DNA of 64,000 bases, from NCBI RefSeq assembly GCF_009913235.1, contig NZ_CP047897.1, positions 3,595,001-3,659,000 on the forward strand. The letters are read 5' to 3'. Source of the stretch: Nibribacter ruber. Its GTDB lineage: Bacteria > Bacteroidota > Bacteroidia > Cytophagales > Hymenobacteraceae. This document shows positions 23,276-33,204 of this stretch, piece by piece. How positions within the stretch are numbered: the first letter of the stretch is position 1; every line of letters starts with the position of its first letter. Both the position numbers and the translations under genes were made by a program. The notes under the pieces are model-generated. The model saw only the letters and a list, made by a program, of their open reading frames with translations. It was not told where the DNA came from and made no database searches.

Positions 23276-23566
23276 ATGATGGGAACGACAATTACAGACG
23301 AAAAAATGAGCAGCTCCGCCTCTGAGGAGAACCACCAATCTGATTGTGAGAAGGTGGTGAATGTGTTTGAAAAATGGCTGGAGGGAAAAGCCTCTGAAGC
23401 CGACGAGGAGTTTCTGGCCGAACAGGCCGACGAATGCTCTCCTTGCTTTGAAAGCATTGACAAGCAGAATCAATTTGTCCAGTTCCTAAACAACGCCCTG
23501 CGCAGACCCGGCACCCCCGCCTCTCTGGTAGACACCATCAAATCTAAAATTCACCATAGCGCTTAA
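23276..23566 (+). CDS. Putative anti-sigma factor (ZAS-like, His replaced)
   Basis: A 96-residue soluble protein without a membrane helix, directly after the sigma gene. It has the spacing of a zinc-finger anti-sigma domain: C24 followed about 33 residues later by CSPC. In the usual HxxxCxxC motif the His is replaced by Gln (EQADECSPC), so zinc binding may be altered. A Met at 23306 is an alternative start. Function is inferred from position and motif. Confidence 0.72.
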   Translation: MMGTTITDEKMSSSASEENHQSDCEKVVNVFEKWLEGKASEADEEFLAEQADECSPCFESIDKQNQFVQFLNNALRRPGTPASLVDTIKSKIHHSA

Positions 23567-23590
23567 GTTCTTTAAGCCTCCCCATCCAGG

Positions 23591-24175
23591 ATGCAAGGTA
23601 AAATCATCATCTTCTCGGCACCGTCCGGAGCCGGCAAAACCACTATTGTTCATCACTTAGTAAAGCAACTGCCGGAGTTAAGTTTCTCTATCTCAGCGTG
23701 TACGCGTGACCGCCGCGGGCGCAGCGAAGAAAATGGCAAAGACTATTACTTCATCACGCCAGAAGAGTTTAGAGACAAGATTGACAATGATGAGTTTGTG
23801 GAATGGGAAGAGGTCTATGAAGGCGCTTTCTACGGTACTCTCAAATCTGAAATTGAACGCATCTGGGCTTCTGGCAAACATGCCATCCTGGATGTGGACG
23901 TCAAAGGCGGCTTAAGCGTGAAACACTTCTATGGTGATCGTGCTTTGGCCGTTTTTGTAAAGCCTCCTTCCATAGAAGAATTGTCTAAGCGTCTGGTTGC
24001 CCGTAACACAGACTCTGCCTCCAGCATTTCTAGCCGCGTGTTCAAGGCCAAGTTTGAACTGAGCTTTGAAGATAAGTTTGACACCGTGCTGGTGAATGAG
24101 CATTTGAATGAGGCGTGTCAAAAAGCAGAGAAGTTGGTGCGCGACTTTATCTACCAAGAAGACGCCATTCTGTAA
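23591..24175 (+). CDS. gmk: Guanylate kinase
   Basis: A 194-residue kinase that phosphorylates GMP to GDP. The P-loop SAPSGAGKTT is at residues 9-18; the GMP-binding segment includes SACTRDRRGRSEENGKDYYFI and FVEWEEVYEGAFYGTL; the lid and C-terminal regions are complete. The family norm TRxxRxGE is modified here to TRDRRGRSEENGKDYYF, as in Bacteroidota. nadD starts two bases after its stop, so they share a transcript. Confidence 0.96.
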   Translation: MQGKIIIFSAPSGAGKTTIVHHLVKQLPELSFSISACTRDRRGRSEENGKDYYFITPEEFRDKIDNDEFVEWEEVYEGAFYGTLKSEIERIWASGKHAILDVDVKGGLSVKHFYGDRALAVFVKPPSIEELSKRLVARNTDSASSISSRVFKAKFELSFEDKFDTVLVNEHLNEACQKAEKLVRDFIYQEDAIL

Positions 24176-24177
24176 TC

Positions 24178-24756
24178 ATGCGGGTGGGTCTGCTCTTCGG
24201 GTCATTCAACCCCATTCACATCGGGCATTTGATTCTGGCCAACTTCATGGCCACTAATGCCAATGTAGATACGGTGTGGCTGGTGGTGAGTCCGCAGAAC
24301 CCTTTTAAGCCCAGCAGCAGCCTGTTGCATGAGTTTGACCGCTTGCACATGGTGCGTCTGGCCATAGCAGACAATCCAGACCTGGGCGTCACGGACATTG
24401 AGTTCAGGATGCCCAAGCCCAGCTACACCATAGACACGCTGGCCTGGCTCAAGGAGAAATATCCTACCTACCAGTTCTCGCTCATCATGGGCGAAGACAA
24501 CCTAGCCACCTTTCATAAGTGGAAGAACCATGAGCAGATTCTGGACCAGCATGAGATTCTGGTCTATCCAAGACCCGGCAGCGCGCCCGTTCCGGAACTC
24601 CTGGCCAGCCATCCTGGGATTAGTCTGGTAGAAGCACCCTTGCTGGATATCTCGGCTACCTTTATTAGAAAGTGCCTTAGAGAAAACAAATCTGTGAAGT
24701 ACCTGCTGCCCGAAGCCGTGGAAGCCTACATTAGGTCTAAAAAGCTTTACGAGTAA
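24178..24756 (+). CDS. nadD: Nicotinate-nucleotide adenylyltransferase
   Basis: A 192-residue enzyme of NAD synthesis that adenylates nicotinate mononucleotide. The start MRVGLLFGSFNP places the nucleotidyltransferase motif GSFNPIHIGH at residues 8-17; an upstream start overlapping gmk is not conserved. Other marks are WLVVSPQNPFK, SLIMGEDNLATFHKW and the C-terminal ISATFIRKCLRENKSVKYLLP, equivalent to the ISST(x)IR motif. It closes the sigma-gmk-nadD group. Confidence 0.96.
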   Translation: MRVGLLFGSFNPIHIGHLILANFMATNANVDTVWLVVSPQNPFKPSSSLLHEFDRLHMVRLAIADNPDLGVTDIEFRMPKPSYTIDTLAWLKEKYPTYQFSLIMGEDNLATFHKWKNHEQILDQHEILVYPRPGSAPVPELLASHPGISLVEAPLLDISATFIRKCLRENKSVKYLLPEAVEAYIRSKKLYE

Positions 24757-24802
24757 GCCGGCTTCTTTCATCTGATCAGAAAAATTCCTGGCCAGGTGAA
24801 AT

Positions 24803-24830
24803 TTGTTGTAACCAAACCAATTTACCTTCG
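24803..24830 (+). promoter_or_regulatory. Weak candidate promoter for the STAS-like gene
   Basis: TTG near 24803 and TACCTTCG (24823-24830), one mismatch from TAnnTTTG. Spacing of 17 bases is shorter than usual. Confidence 0.3.
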
Positions 24831-24953
24831 TTTAATAAGAGTTACGCCTTTTGCTTTATTGGTAAAGTGCAATTTTAAATGCGGTAAAGCTTGCGGAAAT
24901 AGAGGGTGAAGTGTAATTTGCTATCTATTCCCCGTGCAAGAGCAGACAACAAC

Positions 24954-25367
24954 ATGAGTGATCCAATCCTTTTTTCAGATACGTACATCACGATTTCCTA
25001 TAACGCTACTTTAGACTGCATATCCGCTGACTGGCTGGGATTCCAGAACCTTCAGACGGTGCAGGAGGGGTGTGAGCGCATTCTGGAAGCCATGGTGGAG
25101 AAGGGATGCACCAAAGTGCTCAATGACAACACGCACGTAGAAGGCATCTGGTCCAGCGCCGCCGAGTGGGTGGGCATGGACTGGTTTCCTAGAATGCGGC
25201 AGGCGGGTTTGAAGTGCTTTGCCTGGATTTACTCGCCCAGCGCTTTTAGCCGACTTTCTACAGACAAGTCTCTGCGCTTTACCAATGACATGAACGGCAT
25301 TCAGATTTTTGACCAGATGGAAGAAGCGGAAGCCTGGCTGGCCGGCATTTTAGAGAAGTCTGCTTAA
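24954..25367 (+). CDS. Conserved protein of unknown function, possibly STAS/SpoIIAA-like
   Basis: A 137-residue soluble protein starting at MSDPILFSDTYITISY. It alternates short strands and helices (ISADWLGFQNLQTVQEGCERILEAM, KVLNDNTHVEGIW, KCFAWIYSPSAFSRLST, IQIFDQMEEAEAWLAG), which resembles the STAS/SpoIIAA-like fold. Identification is by fold pattern only. It is monocistronic and ends at a strong terminator convergent with frr. Confidence 0.6.
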   Translation: MSDPILFSDTYITISYNATLDCISADWLGFQNLQTVQEGCERILEAMVEKGCTKVLNDNTHVEGIWSSAAEWVGMDWFPRMRQAGLKCFAWIYSPSAFSRLSTDKSLRFTNDMNGIQIFDQMEEAEAWLAGILEKSA

Positions 25368-25389
25368 GCAAGATAGTACCAGATACAAC

Positions 25390-25423
25390 AAAAAGGGCGC
25401 TCTTTATAAAGAGCGCCCTTTTT
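25390..25423. terminator. Bidirectional intrinsic terminator between convergent genes
   Basis: Stem AAAAAGGGCGCTCTTT/AAAGAGCGCCCTTTTT works in both directions. Its last bases join repeat copy 16. Confidence 0.92.
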
Positions 25424-25460
25424 GTTTTTGGCGTGTTTTGGCCAAAAGAGGCCAAAAACG
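25423..25460. repeat. 38-bp palindromic repeat, copy 16
   Basis: TGTTTTTGGCGTGTTTTG, GC, CAAAAGAGGCCAAAAACG. It lies nine bases from the frr stop codon and abuts the bidirectional terminator. Confidence 0.93.
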
Positions 25461-25469
25461 GAAGGTGTC

Positions 25470-26033
25470 TTAGATAGTCATGATTTCTGCCTCTTTCTTA
25501 GAAAGCAGCTCGTCCATTTTCACTATGTAAGAATCCGTTAGTTTCTGCACTTTGCCTTCAGCGTCTTTCACGGCATCTTCGGCGGTGCCTTCTTTCTGAA
25601 GTTTTTTCAGGGAGTCGTTTACGTCCTTGCGGATGTTGCGCACTCTGATTTTGCCACTCTCAGTTTCATTCTTAGCTTGCTTTACCAGTTCTCTGCGGCG
25701 CTCTTCTGTGAGGGCAGGAATGTTCAGGCGTACGGCGTCAGCCTCGGTTAATGGGTTCAAGCCCAGGTCGCTGGCTTTGATGGCCTTGCTGATCTCACCG
25801 ATCATGTTCTTCTCCCAAGGTCTGATCAACAGGGTGCGGGAGTCTGGGGTAGAGATGTTGGCTACCTGTGAGAACGCGGTAGGCGTGCCGTAGTAGTCTA
25901 CTTTCATGTCTTCTACCATGGCGGCGCTTGCTCTGCCGGCACGTATCTTGGTCAGCTCTACGTTGGTGTGCTGCAAAGCCTTTTGCATAGACTCCTCAGC
26001 TTCGCTCAAGTAAAAATTAATTTCTTCGGTCAT
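25470..26033 (-). CDS. frr: Ribosome recycling factor
   Basis: A 187-residue protein that, with EF-G, splits the post-termination ribosome. The conserved core LTKIRAGRASAAMVEDMKVDYYGTPTAFSQVANISTPDSRTLLIRPWE and LNIPALTEERRRELVKQAK are present and the long three-helix bundle ends are intact. It follows pyrH by 110 bases on the same strand, the usual pyrH-frr pairing. Confidence 0.97.
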   Translation of the reverse strand: MTEEINFYLSEAEESMQKALQHTNVELTKIRAGRASAAMVEDMKVDYYGTPTAFSQVANISTPDSRTLLIRPWEKNMIGEISKAIKASDLGLNPLTEADAVRLNIPALTEERRRELVKQAKNETESGKIRVRNIRKDVNDSLKKLQKEGTAEDAVKDAEGKVQKLTDSYIVKMDELLSKKEAEIMTI

Positions 26034-26143
26034 TGGGTTGTCAATTTAGAAAGATAACGAAGGGTGCCACCATCGCCTGGGCCCATGGCGGCGCTAAGTT
26101 CTTAATTTATTCTTTAATTATATACCGTGTCTGTACGGTTTGC

Positions 26144-26851
26144 TTACATTGATACCAGCGTTCCTATCTTCTCGCCGCTTACCAGCTTGGCCAAATTGCC
26201 GCGTTGGTTGATGTCAAAGACCACGATAGGGAGGTTGTTTTCTTTGCAGAGCGTGAACGCCGTCATGTCCATCACGTTCAGGCCTTTCTCAAACACCTCA
26301 TTAAACGTAATGTCTGTGTAACGGGTGGCGCTTGGGTCTTTTTCTGGGTCTGCGGTGTAAATGCCGTCTACGCGGGTGCCTTTCAAGACCACGTCTGCTT
26401 CAATCTCAATGGCGCGTAAGCTTGCCGCCGAGTCTGTGGTAAAGTAAGGGCTGCCAATACCGGCACCAAAAATGACCACGCGGTTTTTCTCTAAGTGCCG
26501 CATGGCTCTGCGACGGATGTACGGCTCACATACCTGCTGAATGTTGATGCCAGAAAGTAAACGCGTAAACACGCCGGCTTTCTCTAAAGCGCTTTGCAAC
26601 GCCATGCTGTTGATGACGGTGGCCAGCATGCCCATGTAGTCACCCTGTACGCGGTCCAGGCCCACAGATTCTGCCTGCACGCCTCTAAAGATGTTTCCGC
26701 CACCAATTACTACGGCCACTTGCACGCCCATATCTACAGCAGACTTAATCTCCTCTGCGTACTGCACCAGCATGTTGGTATCAATGCCATACTGCTGCTC
26801 GCCCATCAGGGACTCTCCGCTCAACTTTAGTAGTATTCGTTTGTATTGCAT
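26144..26851 (-). CDS. pyrH: UMP kinase
   Basis: A 235-residue amino-acid-kinase-fold enzyme converting UMP to UDP. It shows the N-terminal [27 protein letters not shown], the UMP-binding [17 protein letters not shown], and [17 protein letters not shown]. Length matches hexameric bacterial UMP kinases. Upstream lies a palindrome and the biotin carrier gene in the same direction. Confidence 0.97.
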   Translation of the reverse strand: MQYKRILLKLSGESLMGEQQYGIDTNMLVQYAEEIKSAVDMGVQVAVVIGGGNIFRGVQAESVGLDRVQGDYMGMLATVINSMALQSALEKAGVFTRLLSGINIQQVCEPYIRRRAMRHLEKNRVVIFGAGIGSPYFTTDSAASLRAIEIEADVVLKGTRVDGIYTADPEKDPSATRYTDITFNEVFEKGLNVMDMTAFTLCKENNLPIVVFDINQRGNLAKLVSGEKIGTLVSM

Positions 26852-26883
26852 GCGCTTGTTCTATAGTATGTAGGATGGAAATT

Positions 26884-26921
26884 TGTTTTTGGGCTATTTT
26901 CTGGAAAAGAGGCTAAAAACG
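26884..26921. repeat. 38-bp palindromic repeat, copy 17
   Basis: TGTTTTTGGGCTATTTTC, TG, GAAAAGAGGCTAAAAACG. It lies four bases from the stop codon of the biotin carrier gene. Confidence 0.94.
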
Positions 26922-26925
26922 CCTT

Positions 26926-27420
26926 TTAGAAAAGAACCAGCACCTGATTTTTCTCCACGTTCTGCTTCACGTTCACCTTCACCTGGCTCACCACGCCGTC
27001 GCCGGGAGATTTGATGATGTTCTCCATTTTCATGGCTTCCAGAATGAGGATGGGGTCGCCTTTCTTCACTTCCTGGCCCACCTGTACTTTAATATCCAGG
27101 ATGAGGCCGGGCATAGGCGCTTTAATGTCATTGATCTTCTGCACCAGGGCCTGGTCCATGCCCAGGCTCGCCAACAAAAGATCCATGCGGTCCTGCACCT
27201 GCAAGGTGTGCACGGTGCCGTTGATTTTGATCCGGAAGGTTTTGGTGTCTGCCTCTACGTCTAAAAGCTCAGCGGTATAAGACTTGCCGTCTTTTAGAAT
27301 ATGAAAGGAAGTAGGACTGAGCGGGAGTATATCCCAGGTAAAAGGAGTGTTGTTGAGTAAGATCTGATTTTTCTCTAAGACAACTTGCCACGTGTTGGTG
27401 GCGGATTTTACCTGCAGCAT
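26926..27420 (-). CDS. Biotin carboxyl carrier protein (acyl-CoA carboxylase subunit)
   Basis: A 164-residue protein whose C-terminal 75 residues form a biotinyl domain: APMPGLILDIKVQVGQEVKKGDPILILEAMKMENIIKSP, with the biotinylated Lys in EAMKM. The first half is a beta-rich segment seen in carrier subunits of propionyl-/acyl-CoA or oxaloacetate-type carboxylases. It carries CO2 between carboxylase and transferase partners that are not encoded nearby, so the exact complex is unknown. Its 5' end is divergent from the M1 peptidase gene. Confidence 0.88.
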   Translation of the reverse strand: MLQVKSATNTWQVVLEKNQILLNNTPFTWDILPLSPTSFHILKDGKSYTAELLDVEADTKTFRIKINGTVHTLQVQDRMDLLLASLGMDQALVQKINDIKAPMPGLILDIKVQVGQEVKKGDPILILEAMKMENIIKSPGDGVVSQVKVNVKQNVEKNQVLVLF

Positions 27421-27502
27421 GAAGCGGAGCGTTTATGGCGTGTGTACGTAAGTTTGAAAGTAAATTCCCAACTTAGGCCCACAAAGTTAATAATTTCCTT
27501 GC

Positions 27503-30046
27503 ATGAACCATATCCTTTCCCGTTCCTTCTTAGTCCTGGGGGTTAGTCTCTTTCTGGGAGGCTGCGCTGCCAAAAAGCCTTCGGCCCTTGTGGCTGCCTC
27601 AGAAGAAACCGCCCTTGCCATAGATACCACCGCTCTTCTTGACTCTGTCATGGCCACTATGGGGCCCAAAACCAGCAATGGTCCGTACCAACCCGCCGCA
27701 GAGCGAAAAGTAGATTTGCTGCACACCCGTTTGGCGGTTCAGTTTAACTGGGCCAAGCAACAATTGATGGGAGAAGCCACCCTCACCCTCAAGCCCTATT
27801 TCTATCCGCAGACCCAAGTGGTCCTGGATGCCAAAGGATTTGACATACACAAGGTAGAGGTACGGCAGGGAAAGACAGTAAAAGCATTGCCCTATACCTA
27901 TAACCAGAAGCAGATCACCATTCAACTAGGGAAAGCCTATACCCGGCAAGACACGCTCCAGTTGTTCATTGCCTATACCGCCAAGCCCACCGAACTCAAA
28001 ATAACCGGCAGTGACGCCATTGTCGCCGACCAGGGACTTTACTTCATCAACCCATCTGGGACGGAGAAGGGAATGCCGCAGCAGATTTGGACCCAGGGCG
28101 AGACCGAATCCAGTTCCTGCTGGTTCCCTACCATTGACAAGCCTAATGAGCGCATGACCCAGGAAATCTTCATCACCATTGAAGACAAGTTTAAGACCCT
28201 TTCTAACGGACGGTTGGTGTCTTCTAAAAAAGGAGGAAGCGGCCTGCGTACGGACCATTGGAAGCTGGATCTGCCCCACGCGCCTTATCTCGCCATGATG
28301 GCTATTGGGGAGTTTGCGGTGGTCAAAGACAACTGGCGGGGAAAAGAAGTGAGCTACTGGGTAGAGCCGGCCTATGCTGGCACCGCCAAAGCAACGTTTG
28401 GCCGTACGCCGGCCATGCTGGAGTTCTTCTCTCAGAAGCTGGGCGTGACGTTTCCCTGGGATAAATATGCGCAGGTGGTGGTACGCAATTTTGTGTCGGG
28501 GGCCATGGAGAATACCACTGCGTCCACGTTCATGGAGGCCGTGCAGCAAGACCGCCGCGAACTCCTGGATAAGAACTGGGATCACATCATTGCGCATGAG
28601 TTGTTTCACCAGTGGTTCGGGGATTATGTGACCATTGAATCATGGGCCAACCTTCCCTTGAATGAATCCTTCGCAGATTACTCTGAATACCTTTGGGCCG
28701 AACATCAATATGGACCTGAGGAAGCTGCCTTGACCCATCAGGATGCCTTTTTCCAGTATTTACAGGAAGCACGGTCAAAGCAGGAACCATTGATCAGGTA
28801 TAATTACCTGGACAAAGAGGACATGTTTGACAGCCATTCTTATGCTAAAGGCGGAAGGGTGCTGCACATGTTACGCAAGCTGGTAGGGGATGATGCCTTC
28901 TTTGCCTCTCTGAACCTGTACCTAAAAGATAATAAGTTCACCTCAGTGGAGGTCGACGAGCTTAGAATGGCGTTTGAGGACGTGACTGGCCAGGATCTGC
29001 AATGGTTTTTCAACCAGTGGTTTTTAAGTCCGGGACATCCGGTGCTCAAAGTAGACAAATGGCAGGAGGGGGATTCTCTGAAGATACGAGTAGCGCAGCA
29101 ACAAGACAGCATTACCCGCCCCGTTTACCGGTTGCCTATTACCATAGAGACTTATAGCCAGGGCAAAGGAACCCGCTGGGTGTTTGAGATGAACAGCAGG
29201 GTAGACACCTTTTCTTTGGCCGCCACCGTGCCGGTAGAAGCGGTGGTAATAGACCCAGAGCAAGAGCTGCTTGCCCAGATCGTGGAAGAGAAAACACCAC
29301 AAGAATGGGAGAAGCAGTTTCTGAACAGTCCAGCCTACGCCGCCAAGTCGGTGGCTCTTTTCCATCTTATAGACGAAAAAACGGTCACGGACATAGCTAT
29401 GAACAAGGCCCTTGCAGACCCGTTCTGGAAAATAAGGACATTGGGGCTGGAGACCCTCATTGACTCAGATAAACTAAAAGAGAGCCGCTACCAGAATCAA
29501 GTGCTTGCCCTAGCGCAGCAAGATAAGAATAGCCAGGTAAGGGCCACGGCCATCTATGTATTAAGCACGGCGTCAGATTTGCCTTTCGCCAGTTATGAGA
29601 TGGGCTTGCAGGATAGTTCTTATCAGGTGGTGGGTGCCTCTATCTTTGCCTATGCTAAAGCCAAGGGACCGGTGGAGCGGCTGAAGCAGTTCTTGGGATA
29701 CAAAAATCCTGAGGTGGTGAATGCGCTGGCCGCCAGTTTTACAGAGTCCACTGAAGAGGAAATGTATGATTGGTACCTGCAGAATTCCTTAAAACTGAAA
29801 AACGAGAACCTGTATTACTTCATGCAGAGCTTTGGCGCCTTCCTGTTGAGAAAAAATATTGATGACCAGGAACGAGGTTGGCAAGCCCTGCTCACCATCA
29901 TTGACAAGGAAAAGGTGGCTGTGGTGAAACAGTCTGCCTTTCAGATGCTTCTGTTGCTGACAGAGACCGAGGATAGGAAACAAGAGGTGGCAAAAGTGCT
30001 GGAAAAACATCCCGATTTAGCCGACTGGATGGCGGATCAACAATGA
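27503..30046 (+). CDS. M1 family aminopeptidase, lipoprotein
   Basis: An 847-residue zinc metallopeptidase. An N-terminal lipobox (LFLGGC, Cys near 21) places it in the envelope. GAMEN at 333-337 binds the substrate N-terminus; zinc ligands are H365, H369 and E388 in HELFHQW and NESFADY, with E366 as catalytic base. The last 250 residues resemble an alpha-helical HEAT/ERAP1-like domain. It trims N-terminal residues of peptides, probably in the periplasm or at the cell surface. It stands alone with no clear terminator. Confidence 0.94.
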   Translation: MNHILSRSFLVLGVSLFLGGCAAKKPSALVAASEETALAIDTTALLDSVMATMGPKTSNGPYQPAAERKVDLLHTRLAVQFNWAKQQLMGEATLTLKPYFYPQTQVVLDAKGFDIHKVEVRQGKTVKALPYTYNQKQITIQLGKAYTRQDTLQLFIAYTAKPTELKITGSDAIVADQGLYFINPSGTEKGMPQQIWTQGETESSSCWFPTIDKPNERMTQEIFITIEDKFKTLSNGRLVSSKKGGSGLRTDHWKLDLPHAPYLAMMAIGEFAVVKDNWRGKEVSYWVEPAYAGTAKATFGRTPAMLEFFSQKLGVTFPWDKYAQVVVRNFVSGAMENTTASTFMEAVQQDRRELLDKNWDHIIAHELFHQWFGDYVTIESWANLPLNESFADYSEYLWAEHQYGPEEAALTHQDAFFQYLQEARSKQEPLIRYNYLDKEDMFDSHSYAKGGRVLHMLRKLVGDDAFFASLNLYLKDNKFTSVEVDELRMAFEDVTGQDLQWFFNQWFLSPGHPVLKVDKWQEGDSLKIRVAQQQDSITRPVYRLPITIETYSQGKGTRWVFEMNSRVDTFSLAATVPVEAVVIDPEQELLAQIVEEKTPQEWEKQFLNSPAYAAKSVALFHLIDEKTVTDIAMNKALADPFWKIRTLGLETLIDSDKLKESRYQNQVLALAQQDKNSQVRATAIYVLSTASDLPFASYEMGLQDSSYQVVGASIFAYAKAKGPVERLKQFLGYKNPEVVNALAASFTESTEEEMYDWYLQNSLKLKNENLYYFMQSFGAFLLRKNIDDQERGWQALLTIIDKEKVAVVKQSAFQMLLLLTETEDRKQEVAKVLEKHPDLADWMADQQ

Positions 30047-30164
30047 GTCTGGAAAATATTTTTGCCCAAATATTTGACATGGAACAAAAAGCCGTTAATT
30101 TTGCATCTCCTTAGAACGGAATCAGCGATTGAAGACGGAAAAAGGGTTCTTTGACAAAAAGATT

Positions 30165-30247
30165 GGGGGGATTCCAGAGTGGCCAAATGGGACGGACTGT
30201 AACTCCGTTAGCGTAAGCTTTCGAAGGTTCGAATCCTTCTCCCCCCA
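30165..30247 (+). tRNA. tRNA-Tyr (GTA)
   Basis: Acceptor GGGGGGA/TCCCCCC, anticodon GTA at 30199-30201, a long variable arm typical of class II tRNA-Tyr and T loop GGTTCGAATCC. CCA is not encoded. Confidence 0.96.
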
Positions 30248-30321
30248 CACAAAGAATGGTCAGAAACTGAGGTAAGGTTACAGGTTGTCTCATGAAAGTT
30301 TCTGATGTTACCAGTAAACAA

Positions 30322-30394
30322 GCGGGAGTAGCTCAGCTGGTAGAGCGACAGCCTTCCAAGCTGTAGGTCGCGGGTTCGAACCTCGTCTCCCGCT
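30322..30394 (+). tRNA. tRNA-Gly (TCC)
   Basis: Acceptor GCGGGAG/CTCCCGC with U discriminator, anticodon TCC at 30355-30357, T arm GGGTTCGAACC. CCA is not encoded. Confidence 0.96.
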
Positions 30395-30409
30395 CATTGA
30401 AAGAAAAAA

Positions 30410-30436
30410 GGATGATGCAGCGCAAGCTGCATCATT
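30410..30436 (+). terminator. Hairpin between tRNA-Gly and tRNA-Thr
   Basis: ATGATGCAGC, GCAA tetraloop, GCTGCATCAT, then TTTCCTT. It could be a weak terminator, an attenuator before tRNA-Thr/tuf or a processing signal. Confidence 0.5.
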
Positions 30437-30443
30437 TCCTTAT

Positions 30444-30515
30444 GCCGACGTAGCTCAGGGGTAGAGTACTTCCTTGGTAAGGAAGGGGTCGTGGGTTCAA
30501 TTCCCATCGTTGGCT
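30444..30515 (+). tRNA. tRNA-Thr (GGT)
   Basis: Acceptor GCCGACG/CGTTGGC (one G-T pair), anticodon GGT at 30476-30478, T arm GGGTTCAATTCCC. It lies just upstream of tuf, a common arrangement. Confidence 0.96.
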
Positions 30516-30576
30516 CGAAGAGTAATATTATTGTCAAATAATACGTCTATTCACTCAGAACTAAATACTATCTAAA

Positions 30577-31764
<1,188 letters not shown>

Positions 31765-31788
31765 TTAGTCATAAAAAATAAAATCCGC

Positions 31789-31820
31789 TCTACTACTTCA
31801 GTGGAGCGGATTTGTTTTTT
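31789..31820 (+). terminator. tuf intrinsic terminator
   Basis: Stem AAATCCGCTC/GAGCGGATTT, then GTTTTTTT. The TTTG at its foot may double as the upstream box of the next promoter. Confidence 0.88.
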
Positions 31821-31842
31821 TGACAAACAAATAATACATTTG
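31811..31842 (+). promoter_or_regulatory. Promoter of tRNA-Trp-secE-nusG operon
   Basis: TTTG (31811-31814), 20 bases, TACATTTG (31835-31842), giving a start close to tRNA-Trp. It overlaps the tuf terminator T tract. Confidence 0.7.
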
Positions 31843-31873
31843 CACTCCATTTAACGATGGCGTGCATTTTTTT

Positions 31874-31946
31874 ACGGGAGTAGCTCAATTGGTAGAGTAG
31901 TGGTCTCCAAAACCATTGGTTGTAGGTTCGAGTCCTACCTCCCGTG
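31874..31946 (+). tRNA. tRNA-Trp (CCA)
   Basis: Acceptor ACGGGAG/CTCCCGT with G discriminator, anticodon CCA at 31917-31919. The secE start lies 27 bases further on, so the tRNA is probably cut from the secE transcript. Confidence 0.96.
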
Positions 31947-31972
31947 CAATAGAAGTTAATAGCAGCAAAAGA

Positions 31973-32164
31973 ATGGAAAAGCTGAGAAAATTTTTCAATG
32001 ACACAGTAGAGGAGATGCAGCACAAAGTCTCCTGGCCAACCTATACTGAACTTCAGAAGAGTTCAATCCTGGTCTTGGTAGGGTCATTGGTATTTGCTTT
32101 ACTGGTAGGTGCTATGGACTTGGTATACGATTCCACCTTGTCATGGTTTTATAACCAATTCTAA
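31973..32164 (+). CDS. secE: Preprotein translocase subunit SecE
   Basis: A 63-residue single-helix form. The start MEKLRKFF is chosen because upstream codons run through tRNA-Trp. The amphipathic segment EEMQHKVSWPTYTELQKSS with the conserved VSWPT, followed by one membrane helix, is diagnostic. SecE clamps SecY in the translocation channel. nusG starts 15 bases later. Confidence 0.95.
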   Translation: MEKLRKFFNDTVEEMQHKVSWPTYTELQKSSILVLVGSLVFALLVGAMDLVYDSTLSWFYNQF

Positions 32165-32179
32165 AAAAGAAGAGGCAGC

Positions 32180-32737
32180 ATGGCGGATTTAAAGTGGTAT
32201 GTAGTGCGGGCTGTGTCAGGTCAGGAGAAGAAAGCAAAGTCTTATCTTGAGAATGAAGTAGCTCGTCATAATTTAACGGAGATGGTGCCGCAGGTACTTA
32301 TTCCGTCTGAGAAGGTCTATGAGATGCGTAACGGCAAGAAGCGCGTGCGTGAGCGCAGTTTCTTCCCTGGATATGTGTTGGTGTTGGCAGATCTTTCTAA
32401 CGGAGAGATTGAGCACTTGATCACTAGCACCCCAGGCGTTATTGGTTTCTTAGGTTCCGGAACAGGGAAAGACGCCGCTAAGCCAGTTCCATTGCGCATG
32501 TCTGAAGTAAACCGCATCTTAGGAAAGGTAGACGAGACAGACGAGCAAGTGGAGACTTTGGAGACTCCTTTCATTGTAGGTGAGACTGTGAAAGTAATGG
32601 ATGGTCCATTCAACGGTTTTGCCGGTACAGTAGAAGAGGTCTTTGAAGAGCGCCGTAAATTAAATGTGATGGTGAAGATCTTTGGCCGTAACACGCCAGT
32701 AGAACTTAACTACATGCAGGTAGAAAAAGAACAGTAG
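32180..32737 (+). CDS. nusG: Transcription termination/antitermination protein NusG
   Basis: A 185-residue protein with the NGN domain (KWYVVRAVSGQEKKAKSYLE, FFPGYVLV) and a C-terminal KOW domain (GETVKVMDGPFNGFAGTVEEV). It binds RNA polymerase and couples it to ribosomes or Rho. The stop lies 12 bases from rplK. Confidence 0.97.
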   Translation: MADLKWYVVRAVSGQEKKAKSYLENEVARHNLTEMVPQVLIPSEKVYEMRNGKKRVRERSFFPGYVLVLADLSNGEIEHLITSTPGVIGFLGSGTGKDAAKPVPLRMSEVNRILGKVDETDEQVETLETPFIVGETVKVMDGPFNGFAGTVEEVFEERRKLNVMVKIFGRNTPVELNYMQVEKEQ

Positions 32738-32749
32738 TAATAAATAATA

Positions 32750-33193
32750 ATGGCAAAAGAAATAAAAGGTTATCTGAAGCTTCAGGTAAAGGGAGGCGCC
32801 GCGAATCCTTCGCCGCCGATTGGACCTGCACTTGGTTCTAAAGGCTTGAACATTATGGAGTTCTGTAAGCAATTCAACGCTAGAACTCAAGATAAAGCCG
32901 GCCAAGTATGCCCAGTTTTGATTACAATTTACACTGACAAATCATTTGACTTTGTAATTAAAACTCCACCGGCACCGGTTTTATTGATGGATGCAGCTAA
33001 AATCAAAGCTGGTTCTAAAGAGCCTAACCGTAACAAGGTTGGTTCTGTGTCTTGGGATCAGATTAGAGAGATTGCAGAAATCAAAATGCCTGACTTAAAC
33101 GCATTCAAGATTGAGTCAGCAATGAAATTGGTAGCAGGTACCGCGCGCAGCATGGGAATCACAGTGTCTGGTACGGCTCCTTGGAGTGAGTAA
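32750..33193 (+). CDS. rplK: Ribosomal protein uL11
   Basis: A 147-residue protein of the GTPase-associated centre. The N-terminal domain has the Pro-rich [16 protein letters not shown] that contacts thiostrepton and EF-G; the C-terminal RNA-binding domain ends with [10 protein letters not shown]. It is followed by rplA 11 bases later, the usual L11 operon order. Confidence 0.97.
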   Translation: MAKEIKGYLKLQVKGGAANPSPPIGPALGSKGLNIMEFCKQFNARTQDKAGQVCPVLITIYTDKSFDFVIKTPPAPVLLMDAAKIKAGSKEPNRNKVGSVSWDQIREIAEIKMPDLNAFKIESAMKLVAGTARSMGITVSGTAPWSE

Positions 33194-33204
33194 TTAAAAA
33201 GCAA

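Noticed and set aside
583-26921. Regularly sized repeats as a CRISPR array
   Set aside because: The units are scattered over kilobases with genes between, not separated by uniform spacers, and no cas genes are present.
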